This document shows, piece by piece, positions 1 through 9,426 of a DNA stretch of 54,848 nt. Every line of letters starts with the position of its first letter. The first letter of the stretch is position 1. The translations under genes and the position numbers were made by a program. Source of the DNA: Ktedonobacteraceae bacterium (GTDB taxonomy: Bacteria > Chloroflexota > Ktedonobacteria > Ktedonobacterales > Ktedonobacteraceae). The DNA is taken from the NCBI GenBank assembly GCA_019240835.1, contig JAFAXQ010000044.1, forward strand, positions 1 through 54,848. Direction: 5' to 3'. The notes below the pieces were generated by a model that was not told the origin of the DNA, made no database searches, and was given only the letters and a program-made list of their open reading frames with translations.

Positions 1-15
1 GAAGCGAGATGAACA

Positions 16-258
16 ATGCTTACAAAATATATACAGGCTGCTATGCATAGAGCAAAATACGAACTTCTATCTGGCAACAAGCCATTTTATGGCGAGATCC
101 CGGGTTTTATCGGTGTTTATGCAAATGCAGACACACTTGAAGCTTGCAGAGATGAGTTGGAAGAAGTTTTGGAGGAATGGATTTTGTTGCGCGTCTCAAA
201 GCATCTTTCACTTCCAGTTATTGATAATATTGACCTGAACATTAGAGAAGTGGCTTGA
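16..258 (+). CDS. hicB: HicB-family antitoxin
   Basis: An 80-residue protein matching the short HicB antitoxin fold. A central segment near residues 35-50 (YANADTLEACRDELEEVL) is the typical HicB pattern, and no separate C-terminal DNA-binding domain is present. HicB binds and neutralises the HicA mRNA interferase. The stop codon overlaps the ATG of the next gene by one base (TGATG), so the two are translationally coupled. The order here is antitoxin then toxin, the reverse of the classical hicAB order but common in Chloroflexota and Cyanobacteria. The only upstream sequence is 15 bases with a weak purine-rich stretch, so the promoter lies outside the window. Confidence 0.85.
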   Translation: MLTKYIQAAMHRAKYELLSGNKPFYGEIPGFIGVYANADTLEACRDELEEVLEEWILLRVSKHLSLPVIDNIDLNIREVA

Positions 259-476
259 TGCCTCGTTTCGGTCCAATCAAGCGTAAGAATTTGATCTACT
301 ACTTAAAACGGCTCGGTTTCGAGGGTCCATACTCTGGCGCAAAACATCAGTTGATGATAAGAGGAGATGTTACTGTACGTCTACCTAATCCCCATGAGAG
401 TGACATTGCAGAGGACCTATTATCGAGAATCCTGAAGCAGGCTCAGATTAGCAGAAGAGAATGGGAGAATATCTAA
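258..476 (+). CDS. hicA: HicA-family toxin (mRNA interferase)
   Basis: A 72-residue double-stranded-RNA-binding-like HicA protein. The expected catalytic histidine lies in GAKHQLMI (about residues 28-35), followed by the strand VTVRLPNP. HicA cleaves mRNAs to arrest growth until HicB blocks it. I chose the ATG at 258 rather than the TTG three bases earlier because it gives the usual TGATG coupling with hicB. The stop codon overlaps by four bases (CTAA) with the stop of ftsK on the other strand, so there is no room for a terminator between these convergent genes. Confidence 0.85.
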   Translation: MPRFGPIKRKNLIYYLKRLGFEGPYSGAKHQLMIRGDVTVRLPNPHESDIAEDLLSRILKQAQISRREWENI

Positions 477-3400
477 GTTTCATCGTCCTGCTGTTCTGCT
501 GGAGCCTGCGACCTTCCTTGCTGAGGCGAGCGTCCCGCTGCGGCCTGCTTGCGTAGAAACTCGTTGCGTGCCCTCTCTTCAGCCATAATATCGTCAGCCT
601 CATCGGCTATAGTGTGGCCTTCGCCGAACCCACCATTACCCCGATCATCGTCGTCGTTGTTGTCTAGGACTTCGCGAGAGCGTCCGCCCTGCTCAAAGGG
701 ACTGACGATGCCGTGTTCCTCTAACAGATCAATCAGTCTGGCAGCACGAGAATAGCCGATACGTAGACGGCGTTGCAGCAGCGATATGGAGGCACGCCCG
801 TATTCGCGCACCACCTCTTCAGCCTTCTCCAGCAAGTCGTCGTCTAGCTCGAAGTCATCAGAAGGATGCTCTTGTATCTCCCAGCCCGGCTCGACTATCT
901 GCGTGGGGACTGGTGCAAGAGCGGCTCCGGATGCGCCACTGGCAGCGGCAAGGTGCTCGGCGTGTTGTTGCTGCCAGAAGGCTACCAGCGCCTCGGCCTC
1001 GTCATCGGCCACGAATGAACCCTGAATACGTTCAGGACGCCCGGCGTCGGCTGGCAAATATAACATGTCGCCACGACCGAGTAAGCGCTCAGCGCCACCC
1101 ATGTCGATGATCGTGCGCGAGTCAACTGCAGAGCTGACCATGAAGGAGATGCGCGTCGGGATGTTTGCTTTAATCAGGCCCGTGATGACGTCGACGGAGG
1201 GGCGCTGTGTCGCCACGACGAGGTGAATGCCAGTCGCACGTGCTAGTTGCGCCAGACGACAAATCATACCCTCTACTTCTTCGGGTGCAGCCATCATCAG
1301 GTCTGCCAGTTCGTCAATGATAATAACGATAGCGGGCATATTGGCCAGCGAACTATCTCCCTTGGCAAGCTTCTCAGCACGTATGCGTCGGTAGCTATCG
1401 AGATTACGCACGCCCAGTTGCGAGAAGAGACGGTAGCGCCGCTCCATTTCATGAATAGCATTCTTGAGCAGTGGCACGACTCTCTCAACCTCGGTCACGA
1501 CGGGCGAGAGCAGGTGGGGGATACCATTGTACATGTTCAACTCGACCATTTTAGGGTCGACCATGAGCAGGCGTACATCATCGGGGGTAGCCTGAGTGAT
1601 GATGCTGGCAATGATGCTGTTAATTTGAACGCTTTTGCCTGCACCAGTGGCTCCCGCAATGAGCAGGTGTGGCATGCGAGCAAGATCGCCGACGCGTACA
1701 GCTCCTGCCACGTCCTTGCCCAAGCCAATCGCGAGCTTTGATTTGGCTTTGGCAGTCTGGTATTCTTTGCTCTCCAGCACTTCGCGCAGGGTGACGAGAC
1801 GGCTGTTTTTATTAGGAATCTCCACCCCGATGTAGGGACGGCCAGGAACGGGTGCCTCCATGCGAATCGTCTTGGCCTCTAGTACGAGGGCGAGATCATT
1901 CTGCAAGGCCATGATGCGGCTCACGCGTGTGCGCACATCATAGACGATGTTGCCGTCAGCGTCGCGCACAGGAACCATCTTTCCCGTCTTCTCATCCTGG
2001 ATCAATTGGGGCTTGCCAGTGGGACGAATGCCAAAGCGGATGACAGTGGGGCCGATGCTGATATCCTCCTGGCGCACCTCCGCCTCGACGCGAAAGCTGC
2101 GCAGTGTGTCCTGAATCAGCTTGGCCAGTGTCGCAGTATCGTCACCTAGCATGTGTAGCTTCACCTCTTCTGGATTATGCAGCAGCGAGGTATCGGGGAG
2201 TTTCCAAGGCGAGTCGAGGGCGTGTGCCGCACCGTCAGGTTCTCGTGGCGCTGTCTTCTGCCGACTTGACTGCTTGTTAGGATTAGGCTGCAGCGGCTCC
2301 ATCCTTTCATGCTTCTTGTTGCCAACTGCGTTTTTGGGGACTGCATGAGCCTGATTGAAGGGGAGGGGCTGCCGACTGACACCCTGTACGGCTTTGGCAT
2401 GTTCGACTGGATCAAATGGCTGAGGCATACGTGCATCGCGTGGCACATGTTTGGGAAGAGAAATAGCCTTGTCAACGTCCTCGTCGAAATCCTCTTCACC
2501 AAAATCTGGTGTGAATTCTATCAGTGTTTCGTCGTCGGGGTCTACACTATGACCTTGATCGTTGTCTGCACCAATTGAGCGACGAGATGGGCGCACGGCT
2601 TGTGGTCCTGCCTGATGCTTGGGAGTTGAGGACGAAGCAGCGTCGAAGGACATTGCTCCACCCCCGTAGCGGCTGTACTTTGGGCGTTGGCCAAGAAATG
2701 GCGATGGACGTACAGTATTTCCCCCGCTTGGTTGTCTGTGCGGCGGTGAAAAGAGGTTGCATAATGCCTGGCACACTCTCAACACATGCCCGAAGGTAAT
2801 GCGAAAGGTAACAATGAAGGCAATGAGCAGCAGACCAAGCGTTGTCACATGTGCGACGGGTAGTGACCAACCCAGCAGTGGGTAAATAAGCACCTCTGCA
2901 AGGATGCCTACTGGACCAAAGAGCAAGCGACTCTCGATGAGGAGTAGCAGCCAAATACATAGCAGACCAATGACCGTTGACCAGCGCAGAAAGCGTTGCT
3001 TAAGGATACCTTCTGCCAGGTGAGCAACAGCGAAGGCAATCAGACCAAGGGCAAGCAGATAGGCAGACCAGTTGAAGAACTTGAGGAAAGTTACACCGAT
3101 TGCACCCAAAATGGGTGTAGAGCGAAAGATGGTAAGCGAACCAAATAGCAGCAGAGAGAAGATCAGCAGGATGAAGCTGAAAAAGCGTTGCTGCTGGTGT
3201 GGCTCCATGCTATTCCATTGATGCTGGAGCCACTTGATAAATTGGCTATCACGTGTAGTAGGCACAACTGGAGGTGCCGACCTGCTAGATGAGCCGCCTC
3301 TCTTGGTCTTCCTCGTCTGCTTTCTACGTTGTCCACCACGTTGAGTTTGCTGCAAGGAGGATAGGCTCTGCACGCCTTGTCTAGTTTTCTTGGCGCTCTG

Positions 3401-3511
3401 AGAACCAATACTACCAGCAGCTCGGCTTACACGAGCAGGACCCGCTGCAAGGCTTGGTACAACACGTTCGTTTTGCCGCTTCGACTCTTTCTTCTGCTGG
3501 TCGCCTGCCAT
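473..3511 (-). CDS. ftsK: DNA translocase FtsK/SpoIIIE
   Basis: A 1012-residue DNA translocase that pumps chromosomal DNA through the division septum. The N-terminus is basic and disordered. Several membrane helices lie at about residues 107-240, then a long acidic/proline-rich linker. The motor follows, with Walker A GATGAGKS near residue 620 and Walker B IIIDEL near 729. A C-terminal winged-helix gamma domain lies near 890-950 (YGRASISLLQRRLRIGYSRA). The reading frame is open 19 codons further upstream, but I chose the ATG at 3511 because AGAGGAGAG sits eight bases before it. The gene lies downstream of RNase J on the same strand. Long antisense open frames across it are composition shadows. 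Confidence 0.95.
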   Translation of the reverse strand: MAGDQQKKESKRQNERVVPSLAAGPARVSRAAGSIGSQSAKKTRQGVQSLSSLQQTQRGGQRRKQTRKTKRGGSSSRSAPPVVPTTRDSQFIKWLQHQWNSMEPHQQQRFFSFILLIFSLLLFGSLTIFRSTPILGAIGVTFLKFFNWSAYLLALGLIAFAVAHLAEGILKQRFLRWSTVIGLLCIWLLLLIESRLLFGPVGILAEVLIYPLLGWSLPVAHVTTLGLLLIAFIVTFRITFGHVLRVCQALCNLFSPPHRQPSGGNTVRPSPFLGQRPKYSRYGGGAMSFDAASSSTPKHQAGPQAVRPSRRSIGADNDQGHSVDPDDETLIEFTPDFGEEDFDEDVDKAISLPKHVPRDARMPQPFDPVEHAKAVQGVSRQPLPFNQAHAVPKNAVGNKKHERMEPLQPNPNKQSSRQKTAPREPDGAAHALDSPWKLPDTSLLHNPEEVKLHMLGDDTATLAKLIQDTLRSFRVEAEVRQEDISIGPTVIRFGIRPTGKPQLIQDEKTGKMVPVRDADGNIVYDVRTRVSRIMALQNDLALVLEAKTIRMEAPVPGRPYIGVEIPNKNSRLVTLREVLESKEYQTAKAKSKLAIGLGKDVAGAVRVGDLARMPHLLIAGATGAGKSVQINSIIASIITQATPDDVRLLMVDPKMVELNMYNGIPHLLSPVVTEVERVVPLLKNAIHEMERRYRLFSQLGVRNLDSYRRIRAEKLAKGDSSLANMPAIVIIIDELADLMMAAPEEVEGMICRLAQLARATGIHLVVATQRPSVDVITGLIKANIPTRISFMVSSAVDSRTIIDMGGAERLLGRGDMLYLPADAGRPERIQGSFVADDEAEALVAFWQQQHAEHLAAASGASGAALAPVPTQIVEPGWEIQEHPSDDFELDDDLLEKAEEVVREYGRASISLLQRRLRIGYSRAARLIDLLEEHGIVSPFEQGGRSREVLDNNDDDDRGNGGFGEGHTIADEADDIMAEERARNEFLRKQAAAGRSPQQGRSQAPAEQQDDET

Positions 3512-3632
3512 AGCCGGTTCTCTCCTCTCTTTGCGTAGAAACGTAGAGATACCCGTATGATAGCGCAAATGTTCCAGAGAAGCAATAGGGTCTGCGACAC
3601 AGTCGGTGGAGCATTACCCCACCGATTGTATC

Positions 3633-5294
3633 TTATACCTCCATCACAATGGGTAAAATCATGGGACGGCGATGTGTTCTCTCGTAGAGAAATTCGCTCA
3701 GCGTGTGCTTTATCTTTTCCTTGACGAAGGACCAGTCTGGGGCATGACCATTGAGACCTATGAATGACTGCAGGACATGCTGGCGTGCGTTTTCTAGCAA
3801 TTCCTCGGCATCGCGCATGTAGACAAAGCCGCGTGAGACAATATCGGGCCCGGCAATTGGTTGTCCCGTCTCCTTGTTGATGGTGAGAACAGCCATCAGG
3901 ATACCATCCTGTGAGAGCACCTTGCGATCACGCAGGACAATTTGTCCGACATCGCCGACGGTCAAGCCATCTACAAAGACGTTGCCACTCGCGCTATGAT
4001 CTACCAATGTAATGGAATCGGCTGTAACTTCTACAATATCTCCGTCCTCGGCCACCACAATGTGATCTTCGGCTACCCCCATTGAGTGCGCTAACTTGGC
4101 ATGCAGCACCAACTGGCGATACTCACCGTGAATGGGCATAAAGAAGTGCGGTCGCAGCAGGCCAAGCATTAATTTGAGTTCTTCCTGCGCGGCATGCCCC
4201 GATACATGCACGTTTGAGATGGCCTGGTAGTACACCTCAGCACCCTGGCGGAAGAGGCTATTAATTGTGCGGTTGACCACCTTCTCGTTACCAGGTACAG
4301 GTGTGGCCGAAAGAATAATCGTGTCGCCAGGCTGGATGCGTATAGAGCGATGATCCTGATTGGCAATACGGGTGAGGGCTGAGGTTGGCTCACCCTGGCT
4401 ACCCGTACATATGACGACGGCCTGCTCTGGCTGAAACTTATTCAGGTCTTCGACTCGAATCAGCGTTCCCTTGGGAATATTCAGGTAACCTAGCTCCATA
4501 GCCATCTGCACGTTATTAATCATGCTGCGGCCCACTAATGCGATAAAGCGGTCGTAGCGTACCGCAACGTCTACTACTTGCTGCACACGCGAAATGAGTG
4601 AAGCAAACGTGGCAATCATGATGCGCCCCGGCGCATTGGCAAAGATTTTGTCGAATGAGTCGTTGATAACACGCTCAGAGGGCGTGTAACCGGGGACTTC
4701 GATGCGCGTGCTGTCTCCCATCATCAGTAGCACTCCCTCGTTACCGATACGTGCTAATGTACCAAAGTCGGCGGGTTTGCCATTGACAGGAGTATAATCA
4801 AACTTGTAGTCGCCAGTGTGAACGATAGCCCCCAAGGGGGTATGAATGATAATGCCAACGGCATCGGGTATACTATGATTGACGTGGAAGCACTCAATTA
4901 GACACTCACCTAGTATCAACGAATCACCTGGCTGAACGAGGTTCACAGTCGCTTTCTCAAGTTGTTTGTGCTCTTTCAGCTTGACATGTATTAAGCCTTG
5001 GGTCAGACGAGTGGCATAAACGGGGGGAAAATCAAGCATTGGCAAGATGTAGGGCAGGCCGCCAACATGGTCTTCATGACCGTGTGTGATGAGGATGGCA
5101 CGAATACGATGCTTTTTGTCAGCGAGATAGCTCGTATCGGGGATAACTAAATCAACACCAAACATTTCTTCATCGGGAAACATCACTCCAGCATCAACGA
5201 TAAAGATGTCGTCACCATACTCGACGACCATCATATTCTTTCCGACCTCCCCTAGACCACCTAGCGGAACCAGTCGAATTTTTTCTGTTGTCAA
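3633..5294 (-). CDS. rnj: Ribonuclease J (metallo-beta-lactamase fold)
   Basis: A 553-residue cytoplasmic RNase J of the beta-CASP group, combining 5'-exonuclease and endonuclease roles in mRNA decay and rRNA maturation. The metal-binding motif HGHEDH is at residues 71-76. Further family signatures are GDSTRIEVPGYTPSE, the beta-CASP region with CTGSQGEP, and HVSGHAAQEE near the end of the catalytic core. The length is normal for the family. The start is a TTG preceded by AGGAGG about 12 bases upstream; no ATG fits. A leader of about 110 nt with a perfect 7-bp hairpin precedes the gene. Confidence 0.95.
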   Translation of the reverse strand: MTTEKIRLVPLGGLGEVGKNMMVVEYGDDIFIVDAGVMFPDEEMFGVDLVIPDTSYLADKKHRIRAILITHGHEDHVGGLPYILPMLDFPPVYATRLTQGLIHVKLKEHKQLEKATVNLVQPGDSLILGECLIECFHVNHSIPDAVGIIIHTPLGAIVHTGDYKFDYTPVNGKPADFGTLARIGNEGVLLMMGDSTRIEVPGYTPSERVINDSFDKIFANAPGRIMIATFASLISRVQQVVDVAVRYDRFIALVGRSMINNVQMAMELGYLNIPKGTLIRVEDLNKFQPEQAVVICTGSQGEPTSALTRIANQDHRSIRIQPGDTIILSATPVPGNEKVVNRTINSLFRQGAEVYYQAISNVHVSGHAAQEELKLMLGLLRPHFFMPIHGEYRQLVLHAKLAHSMGVAEDHIVVAEDGDIVEVTADSITLVDHSASGNVFVDGLTVGDVGQIVLRDRKVLSQDGILMAVLTINKETGQPIAGPDIVSRGFVYMRDAEELLENARQHVLQSFIGLNGHAPDWSFVKEKIKHTLSEFLYERTHRRPMILPIVMEV

Positions 5295-5366
5295 GGTAAA
5301 AAGGACCTCCTAACTACAACAAGTGTAGCTTGTGCTAGAAACTATTCATGTATATATCTATCGCTA

Positions 5367-5387
5367 CTCCTGTTCCATCGACAGGAG
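5367..5387 (-). promoter_or_regulatory. Hairpin in the RNase J mRNA leader
   Basis: A perfect 7-bp inverted repeat (CTCCTGT / ACAGGAG) with a 7-nt loop lies between the predicted promoter and the start of the RNase J gene. RNase genes are often autoregulated through structured 5' leaders; that role here is inference. Confidence 0.4.
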
Positions 5388-5422
5388 GAGGGGGCGAAAT
5401 AAGTTAGTGTGGTCCTGTACTA

Positions 5423-5451
5423 AGTGTAGCATACGAGGTATGAAAATACAA
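5423..5451 (-). promoter_or_regulatory. Candidate sigma-A promoter of RNase J gene
   Basis: Read on the minus strand, TTGTAT (5451-5446) and TACACT (5428-5423) are separated by 17 nt. The -10 context GCTACACT recurs in the predicted promoter of the HTH gene at 17974. It is positioned about 130 nt upstream of the RNase J start. Confidence 0.45.
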
Positions 5452-5505
5452 GCAAGCATGGCGACCTTGGCGACCGCCTGCTTGTAACAGGCTTATATGT
5501 CTTAG

Positions 5506-6777
5506 CTATGCTACAAGTTCTTGTTCACTTAATGGCCCTAGAGCCGTGAGTACTTGCTTATCGCGCATGGGGAAGCGACGTAGAGTGCGCATCACGTCCT
5601 CACAGGTTACACGCTCGATGCGCTCGATTTCCTCGTCAAGGCTTACCAGGCGTCCTTCTGTCACCCAATCACTGGCTAGTGAGCGCATGCGTGCGAAGGT
5701 CGATTCACTACTGAGCACAAGGCTACTGATCCACTTGTCCTTGGCGCGACGCAGTTCATCCTCGTATACACCATCTGCTAGCAGGCTGTCCAGTTCAGCA
5801 CGTAGCAGCTTGAGCACACGCGGGGCACCTTCAGGAGTCGAGTTGGCTTCCATGAGCATGATGCCCGTTCCCTGCATGGCCCACAAGCCAGCACTTGCCG
5901 ACTCTGCCAGTCCTTTCTGATGGATATTCCAGTAGAGGCGTGAACCATCGTTATCGCCCAGGATACTCCCTGCCAGTACAGCAGCATAGTAGTCGGGATC
6001 TACGACGTCTACCGCGGGCATCGCCAGGAGCAAAATCTGCTGTTTGAGCTTCTTGTCAACGACAATATCGTTGATTGACTGAGAGGGTTCATAGTGTGAC
6101 ACATTGCGATCTGCATTGCCTGTCGGCCAATTGCTACAATAGCGCTCTGCTAGTTCGACGATATGGTTCCAATCAAACTTGCCCGCCACCGAGAGAATCA
6201 GATTGTTGGCGGCGTAGCGGCGTTGCCAGTAGTCACGCATCTGCTCAATTTTCATAGCGCGGATACTCTCACGAGAGCCTAACACGTCGTGGCCTAGGGG
6301 ATGGTCACCGAAGTAGGTCTGCATCATACGTCGATAGGTGAAGCTATAAGGTTGATCTTCGGAGCGGGCAATCTCGTTAATAATTACCTCTTTTTCTGTC
6401 TCGAAGTCATCCTGGGCCAGGCGGGGATGCATCATATCGCTCAGCAAGGCTACGGCACGCTCCAGGTACTCGCCCAGCACACGCGCATAATAGATCGTGG
6501 ATTCATGTGAGGTGAAGGCGTTCAGTTCAGCCCCGATTTTATTGAACTCGAGCGTAATTTGTTGCCAATCGAGCGTTTGGGTACCTTTAAAGACCATATG
6601 CTCAAGAAAATGCGAGACGCCGGCGATAGTAGCATCTTGCTCATCACGCGAACCAGTACAGACATAATATGACACCGCAACCGACTCGAAATCGGGCATT
6701 GGCTGGCCGACAATTTGCAAACCATTCTTTAAACGGTATGTATGAAACACAGTATCATTGGCTGTGATTTCGGACAT
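5506..6777 (-). CDS. M16-family zinc metallopeptidase (MPP/YmxG-like)
   Basis: A 423-residue peptidase of family M16, related to mitochondrial processing peptidase beta and Bacillus YmxG. The inverted zinc motif HFLEH is at residues 56-60, with the downstream metal-ligand Glu in EKEVIINEIARSE. The first half carries the active site and the second half is the usual degenerate repeat. No signal peptide is seen, so it is probably cytoplasmic. The start is ATG with GAAGGAGAT just upstream. It ends about 210 nt before the RNase J start on the same strand. Confidence 0.92.
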   Translation of the reverse strand: MSEITANDTVFHTYRLKNGLQIVGQPMPDFESVAVSYYVCTGSRDEQDATIAGVSHFLEHMVFKGTQTLDWQQITLEFNKIGAELNAFTSHESTIYYARVLGEYLERAVALLSDMMHPRLAQDDFETEKEVIINEIARSEDQPYSFTYRRMMQTYFGDHPLGHDVLGSRESIRAMKIEQMRDYWQRRYAANNLILSVAGKFDWNHIVELAERYCSNWPTGNADRNVSHYEPSQSINDIVVDKKLKQQILLLAMPAVDVVDPDYYAAVLAGSILGDNDGSRLYWNIHQKGLAESASAGLWAMQGTGIMLMEANSTPEGAPRVLKLLRAELDSLLADGVYEDELRRAKDKWISSLVLSSESTFARMRSLASDWVTEGRLVSLDEEIERIERVTCEDVMRTLRRFPMRDKQVLTALGPLSEQELVA

Positions 6778-7262
6778 GTTTGTATCTCCTTCATAATCTC
6801 TACAGCTTTTAATTATGTTTGTTTCGATCCTCGGCAGTTCATAGGAAATGGTTGCAAAGCCTGCCTGAAAACGAACAAGTTGGTATCAAGATACAACAGA
6901 TGGGTATCGTTGTGCAACCCAGCGCACAACGGATTGTGCTCCTAGCGTACATCGGCGCGAAAAGCTAACGCCCCTCAAAAGGTCCATAACCTCTTGACAG
7001 TTGGTATGTGCATGTGGTATATTCATGCTAGCTCCAGAGAAACGTACCGCATCACAGATAGTTCAACAGGTTCCCAAGTAGTGTTTTGTAGAGTATACTA
7101 GTGTACTTAAATACATTGATGAACATCTCTACAATCATCAAAAGTCCTGTTACCACGTGTTTTGCAAGCGGGGTGTCTTTTAGTATACCCCAAAACAGAC
7201 GTATTCCCGCCTTATCCTAAATATCCACCCAGAAAGGAGAATGGGCGTATTCCTTTGCAAAA
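6778..7262. other. Intergenic region between divergent M16 peptidase and rho genes
   Basis: A 485-nt gap with no convincing gene apart from a possible short upstream ORF at 7241. It holds a degenerate half-copy of the palindromic repeat found after rho (6908-6947, including an 8-bp stem CGTTGTGC / GCACAACG), a strong promoter at 6994-7023 and a rho leader of roughly 230 nt. Short palindromes near 7095-7110 (GTATACTAGTGTAC) also occur. Confidence 0.6.
6994..7023 (+). promoter_or_regulatory. Sigma-A promoter of rho
   Basis: A consensus TTGACA (6994-6999) and TATATT (7018-7023) are separated by 18 nt. This predicts a transcript with an unusually long leader, about 230 nt, before the rho start codon. 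Confidence 0.7.
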
Positions 7263-7297
7263 ATGTTCTTCGCCCAACGTATCGTGAACATTGCTGA
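7241..7297 (+). CDS. Possible 18-residue leader peptide overlapping rho start
   Basis: An ATG at 7241 opens an 18-codon frame that ends at TGA 7295-7297, inside the beginning of rho in another frame. The AAAGGAGA at 7234-7240 abuts this ATG and is about 23 nt from the rho ATG, too far to be a normal ribosome binding site for rho. Either translation of this short ORF is coupled to rho, or the ribosome reaches the rho start in another way. The sequence gives no other support for a functional peptide. Confidence 0.3.
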   Translation: MGVFLCKNVLRPTYREHC

Positions 7298-8543
7298 GCT
7301 AGAAACAAAAACCTTGTCGGAGTTACGCGAAATTGCTCGCGACCTCGAACTCTCCGGCTACACTACCCTCAAGAAGCAAGACCTCGTTTTCCGACTTCTC
7401 CAGAGCCATACCGAGCAGCAAGGTAATATCTTCAGCGCTGGTGTGCTGGAGATTGTAGAAGACGGCTTCGGCTTCCTCCGGCAGGAGCGCTTCCTGCCAG
7501 GCAACATGGACGTGTATGTCTCTCAGTCACAGATTCGCCGCTTTGGTCTACGCACTGGAGATATGGTCTCTGGACAGGTGCGCCCTCCCAAGGATAACGA
7601 GAAGTACTACGGGCTTTTACGCGTTGAAGCCATCAACGGAGTAGACCCAGAAGTTGCTAAGCGCCGTCCTCACTTTGATGTCTTGACCCCAATCTTCCCT
7701 CGTGAGATGTTCGATTTGGAGACAAATCCGGCCAACATCTCTGGTCGTATCATCAACCTCGTAGCCCCCATCGGGCGCGGGCAGCGTGGTCTGATCGTCT
7801 CTCCACCAAAAGCTGGTAAGACAATGCTACTCAAATCCATTGCCAACTCTATCACCGAAAACTACGACGATGTTCATCTCATGATTGCCCTCATTGGTGA
7901 ACGTCCAGAAGAGGTCACAGATATGAAGCGCTCCGTGCGTGCGGAAGTCATCAGTTCGACCTTCGACGAGCCAACCGAGGCGCACACACGTGTAGCCGAG
8001 ATGGTGTTAGAGCGCGCCAAACGCCTGGTAGAGGGTGGGCGCGACGTGGTAATTCTGCTCGATAGCATTACGCGCCTGAGCCGAGCCTACAACTTGGCTG
8101 TATCACCTAGCGGGCGTACGCTCTCTGGTGGCCTCGACCCGAGCGCTCTCTTCCCACCCAAGCGCTTTTTCGGTGCTGCACGTAAGATCGAAGAAGGCGG
8201 TAGCCTCACCATCATCGCCACTGCTCTCGTTGATACTGGTAGCCGTATGGACGATGTCATCTACGAGGAATTCAAAGGCACTGGCAACATGGAACTCGTG
8301 CTCAACCGCAAGCTGGCCGAACGTCGCGTCTTCCCCGCCATCGACATCTCTCTCTCTAGCACCCGTCGAGAAGAATTGTTGCTCGACGACAAAACCATGC
8401 GCGCCGTCGTCGTCATGCGCCGCATGTTCTCAACTCTCGCTGATCAGCGTGGCCTCGAAGCTATGGAAGCGCTCCTACAGCACATGTCCAAAACCAGCAA
8501 CAACACAGAGTTTCTGGTAACTCTTAATAAAAATATTCTATAA
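7263..8543 (+). CDS. rho: Transcription termination factor Rho
   Basis: A 426-residue hexameric RNA helicase that terminates transcription. The N-terminal Rho-N helix bundle is at about residues 10-45 ([18 protein letters not shown]). The OSB RNA-binding domain follows, with [22 protein letters not shown]. The ATPase has P-loop SPPKAGKT near 180-187, Walker [12 protein letters not shown] and the R/Q-loop region. The length is normal. The ATG at 7263 is the only start in frame near the conserved N-terminus, but the best Shine-Dalgarno is 23 nt away. A large palindrome follows the stop. Confidence 0.96.
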   Translation: MFFAQRIVNIAELETKTLSELREIARDLELSGYTTLKKQDLVFRLLQSHTEQQGNIFSAGVLEIVEDGFGFLRQERFLPGNMDVYVSQSQIRRFGLRTGDMVSGQVRPPKDNEKYYGLLRVEAINGVDPEVAKRRPHFDVLTPIFPREMFDLETNPANISGRIINLVAPIGRGQRGLIVSPPKAGKTMLLKSIANSITENYDDVHLMIALIGERPEEVTDMKRSVRAEVISSTFDEPTEAHTRVAEMVLERAKRLVEGGRDVVILLDSITRLSRAYNLAVSPSGRTLSGGLDPSALFPPKRFFGAARKIEEGGSLTIIATALVDTGSRMDDVIYEEFKGTGNMELVLNRKLAERRVFPAIDISLSSTRREELLLDDKTMRAVVVMRRMFSTLADQRGLEAMEALLQHMSKTSNNTEFLVTLNKNIL

Positions 8544-8571
8544 TGTGCAGGAAAGCACAGGATATCCCATT

Positions 8572-8638
8572 CGGTAGGGGCCCAATTGATTGTGTCCTCG
8601 TTGGCCAACCCAGGGCACAATCAATTGGGCCCCTACCG
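8572..8638. repeat. Perfect 23-bp palindromic repeat after rho
   Basis: Two 23-nt arms (8572-8594 and 8616-8638) are exact reverse complements around a 21-nt loop. They start CGGTAGGGGCCCAATTG and end with the mirror image. Positions 8606-8638 align over 33 nt, with about seven differences, to 6915-6947 upstream of rho. The element lacks a T-tract, so it looks more like a REP/MITE-type repeat than a simple terminator, though its stem could stop or protect transcripts. Confidence 0.75.
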
Positions 8639-8751
8639 ACTTCGATGCAAGGAAGTGGCACTTATAATGAACAATTGCTCTCTTTTCATGGAATGCAAGC
8701 GTGTGTTATGCTAAATAGTGTAATGAAAGCAACCTAGTAGAGGAAATACAT

Positions 8752-9330
8752 ATGAGTACTGAAAACAAGCAAGGGCAGAGTGCAGTAAGCAAGCGCAAGC
8801 CAATTATGATGGCCTCTGGCCCCAGTGAATATGTTCCTGGCCAGCAAGAAGATCCTATTATTCTCACTAATCTCGCTGACATGATACAATGGGCCCAAAA
8901 CTGGGCTCGTTCTCGCTCTATCTGGCCGTTTGGCTACGGTCTAGCCTGTTGTGCCATTGAGATGATCGCCGCTGCCTCGGCTGGCCAATACGACATCGCA
9001 CGTTTTGGCTATGAGGTGTTCCGTTCTAGCCCGCGCCAGTCTGATTTGATGATTGTCGCTGGCACTGTCTCTATCAAAATGGGGCCACGTCTGCGCCTGT
9101 TGTGGGAACAGATGCCGGAGCCAAAATGGGTGATCAGCATGGGACAGTGCGCCAATTCTGCTGGTGAGTTCTATGATAGTTACTACACCGTTCAGGGCGT
9201 TGATACAATTGTGCCCGTCGATGTCTATGTTCCTGGTTGCCCACCACGGCCAGAGGCGCTTATTGAGGGTATTCTCAAACTCAGAGAGAAGATAGAGAAG
9301 CAAGGGCTAAAAATACGCGGCGAAAGCTAA
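8752..9330 (+). CDS. nuoB: NADH-quinone oxidoreductase subunit B
   Basis: A 192-residue complex I subunit that holds cluster N2, the last Fe-S centre before quinone. The tandem cysteines are C66-C67 (GLACCAIEM), with the other ligands near residue 132 (MGQCANS) and residue 163 ([10 protein letters not shown]). It sits alone here, with no nuoA or nuoC beside it, so it is either a dispersed subunit or a second copy outside the main nuo operon. The start is ATG with GAGGAAATAC upstream. A 15-bp hairpin at 9381 ends the unit. Confidence 0.95.
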   Translation: MSTENKQGQSAVSKRKPIMMASGPSEYVPGQQEDPIILTNLADMIQWAQNWARSRSIWPFGYGLACCAIEMIAAASAGQYDIARFGYEVFRSSPRQSDLMIVAGTVSIKMGPRLRLLWEQMPEPKWVISMGQCANSAGEFYDSYYTVQGVDTIVPVDVYVPGCPPRPEALIEGILKLREKIEKQGLKIRGES

Positions 9331-9380
9331 TTTCGAGGTAGTTTAAGGGAGCGCCACTACTATACACGAGACACGAGCTA

Positions 9381-9421
9381 GAGTGTGGGTTTCGCAGCCA
9401 CAGACCGCGAAACCCACACTC
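9381..9421. terminator. Bidirectional hairpin between nuoB and HTH gene
   Basis: A perfect 15-bp stem (9381-9395 and 9407-9421, GAGTGTGGGTTTCGC and its complement) with an 11-nt loop lies between two convergent genes. There is no long T-tract on either side. It marks the left edge of the peptide island. Confidence 0.65.
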
Positions 9422-9426
9422 CAGCT

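Noticed and set aside
549-2799. Many long open frames opposite ftsK and other GC-biased genes
   Set aside because: They lie in the shadow of a clear gene, lack ribosome sites and encode low-complexity or cysteine-rich strings.
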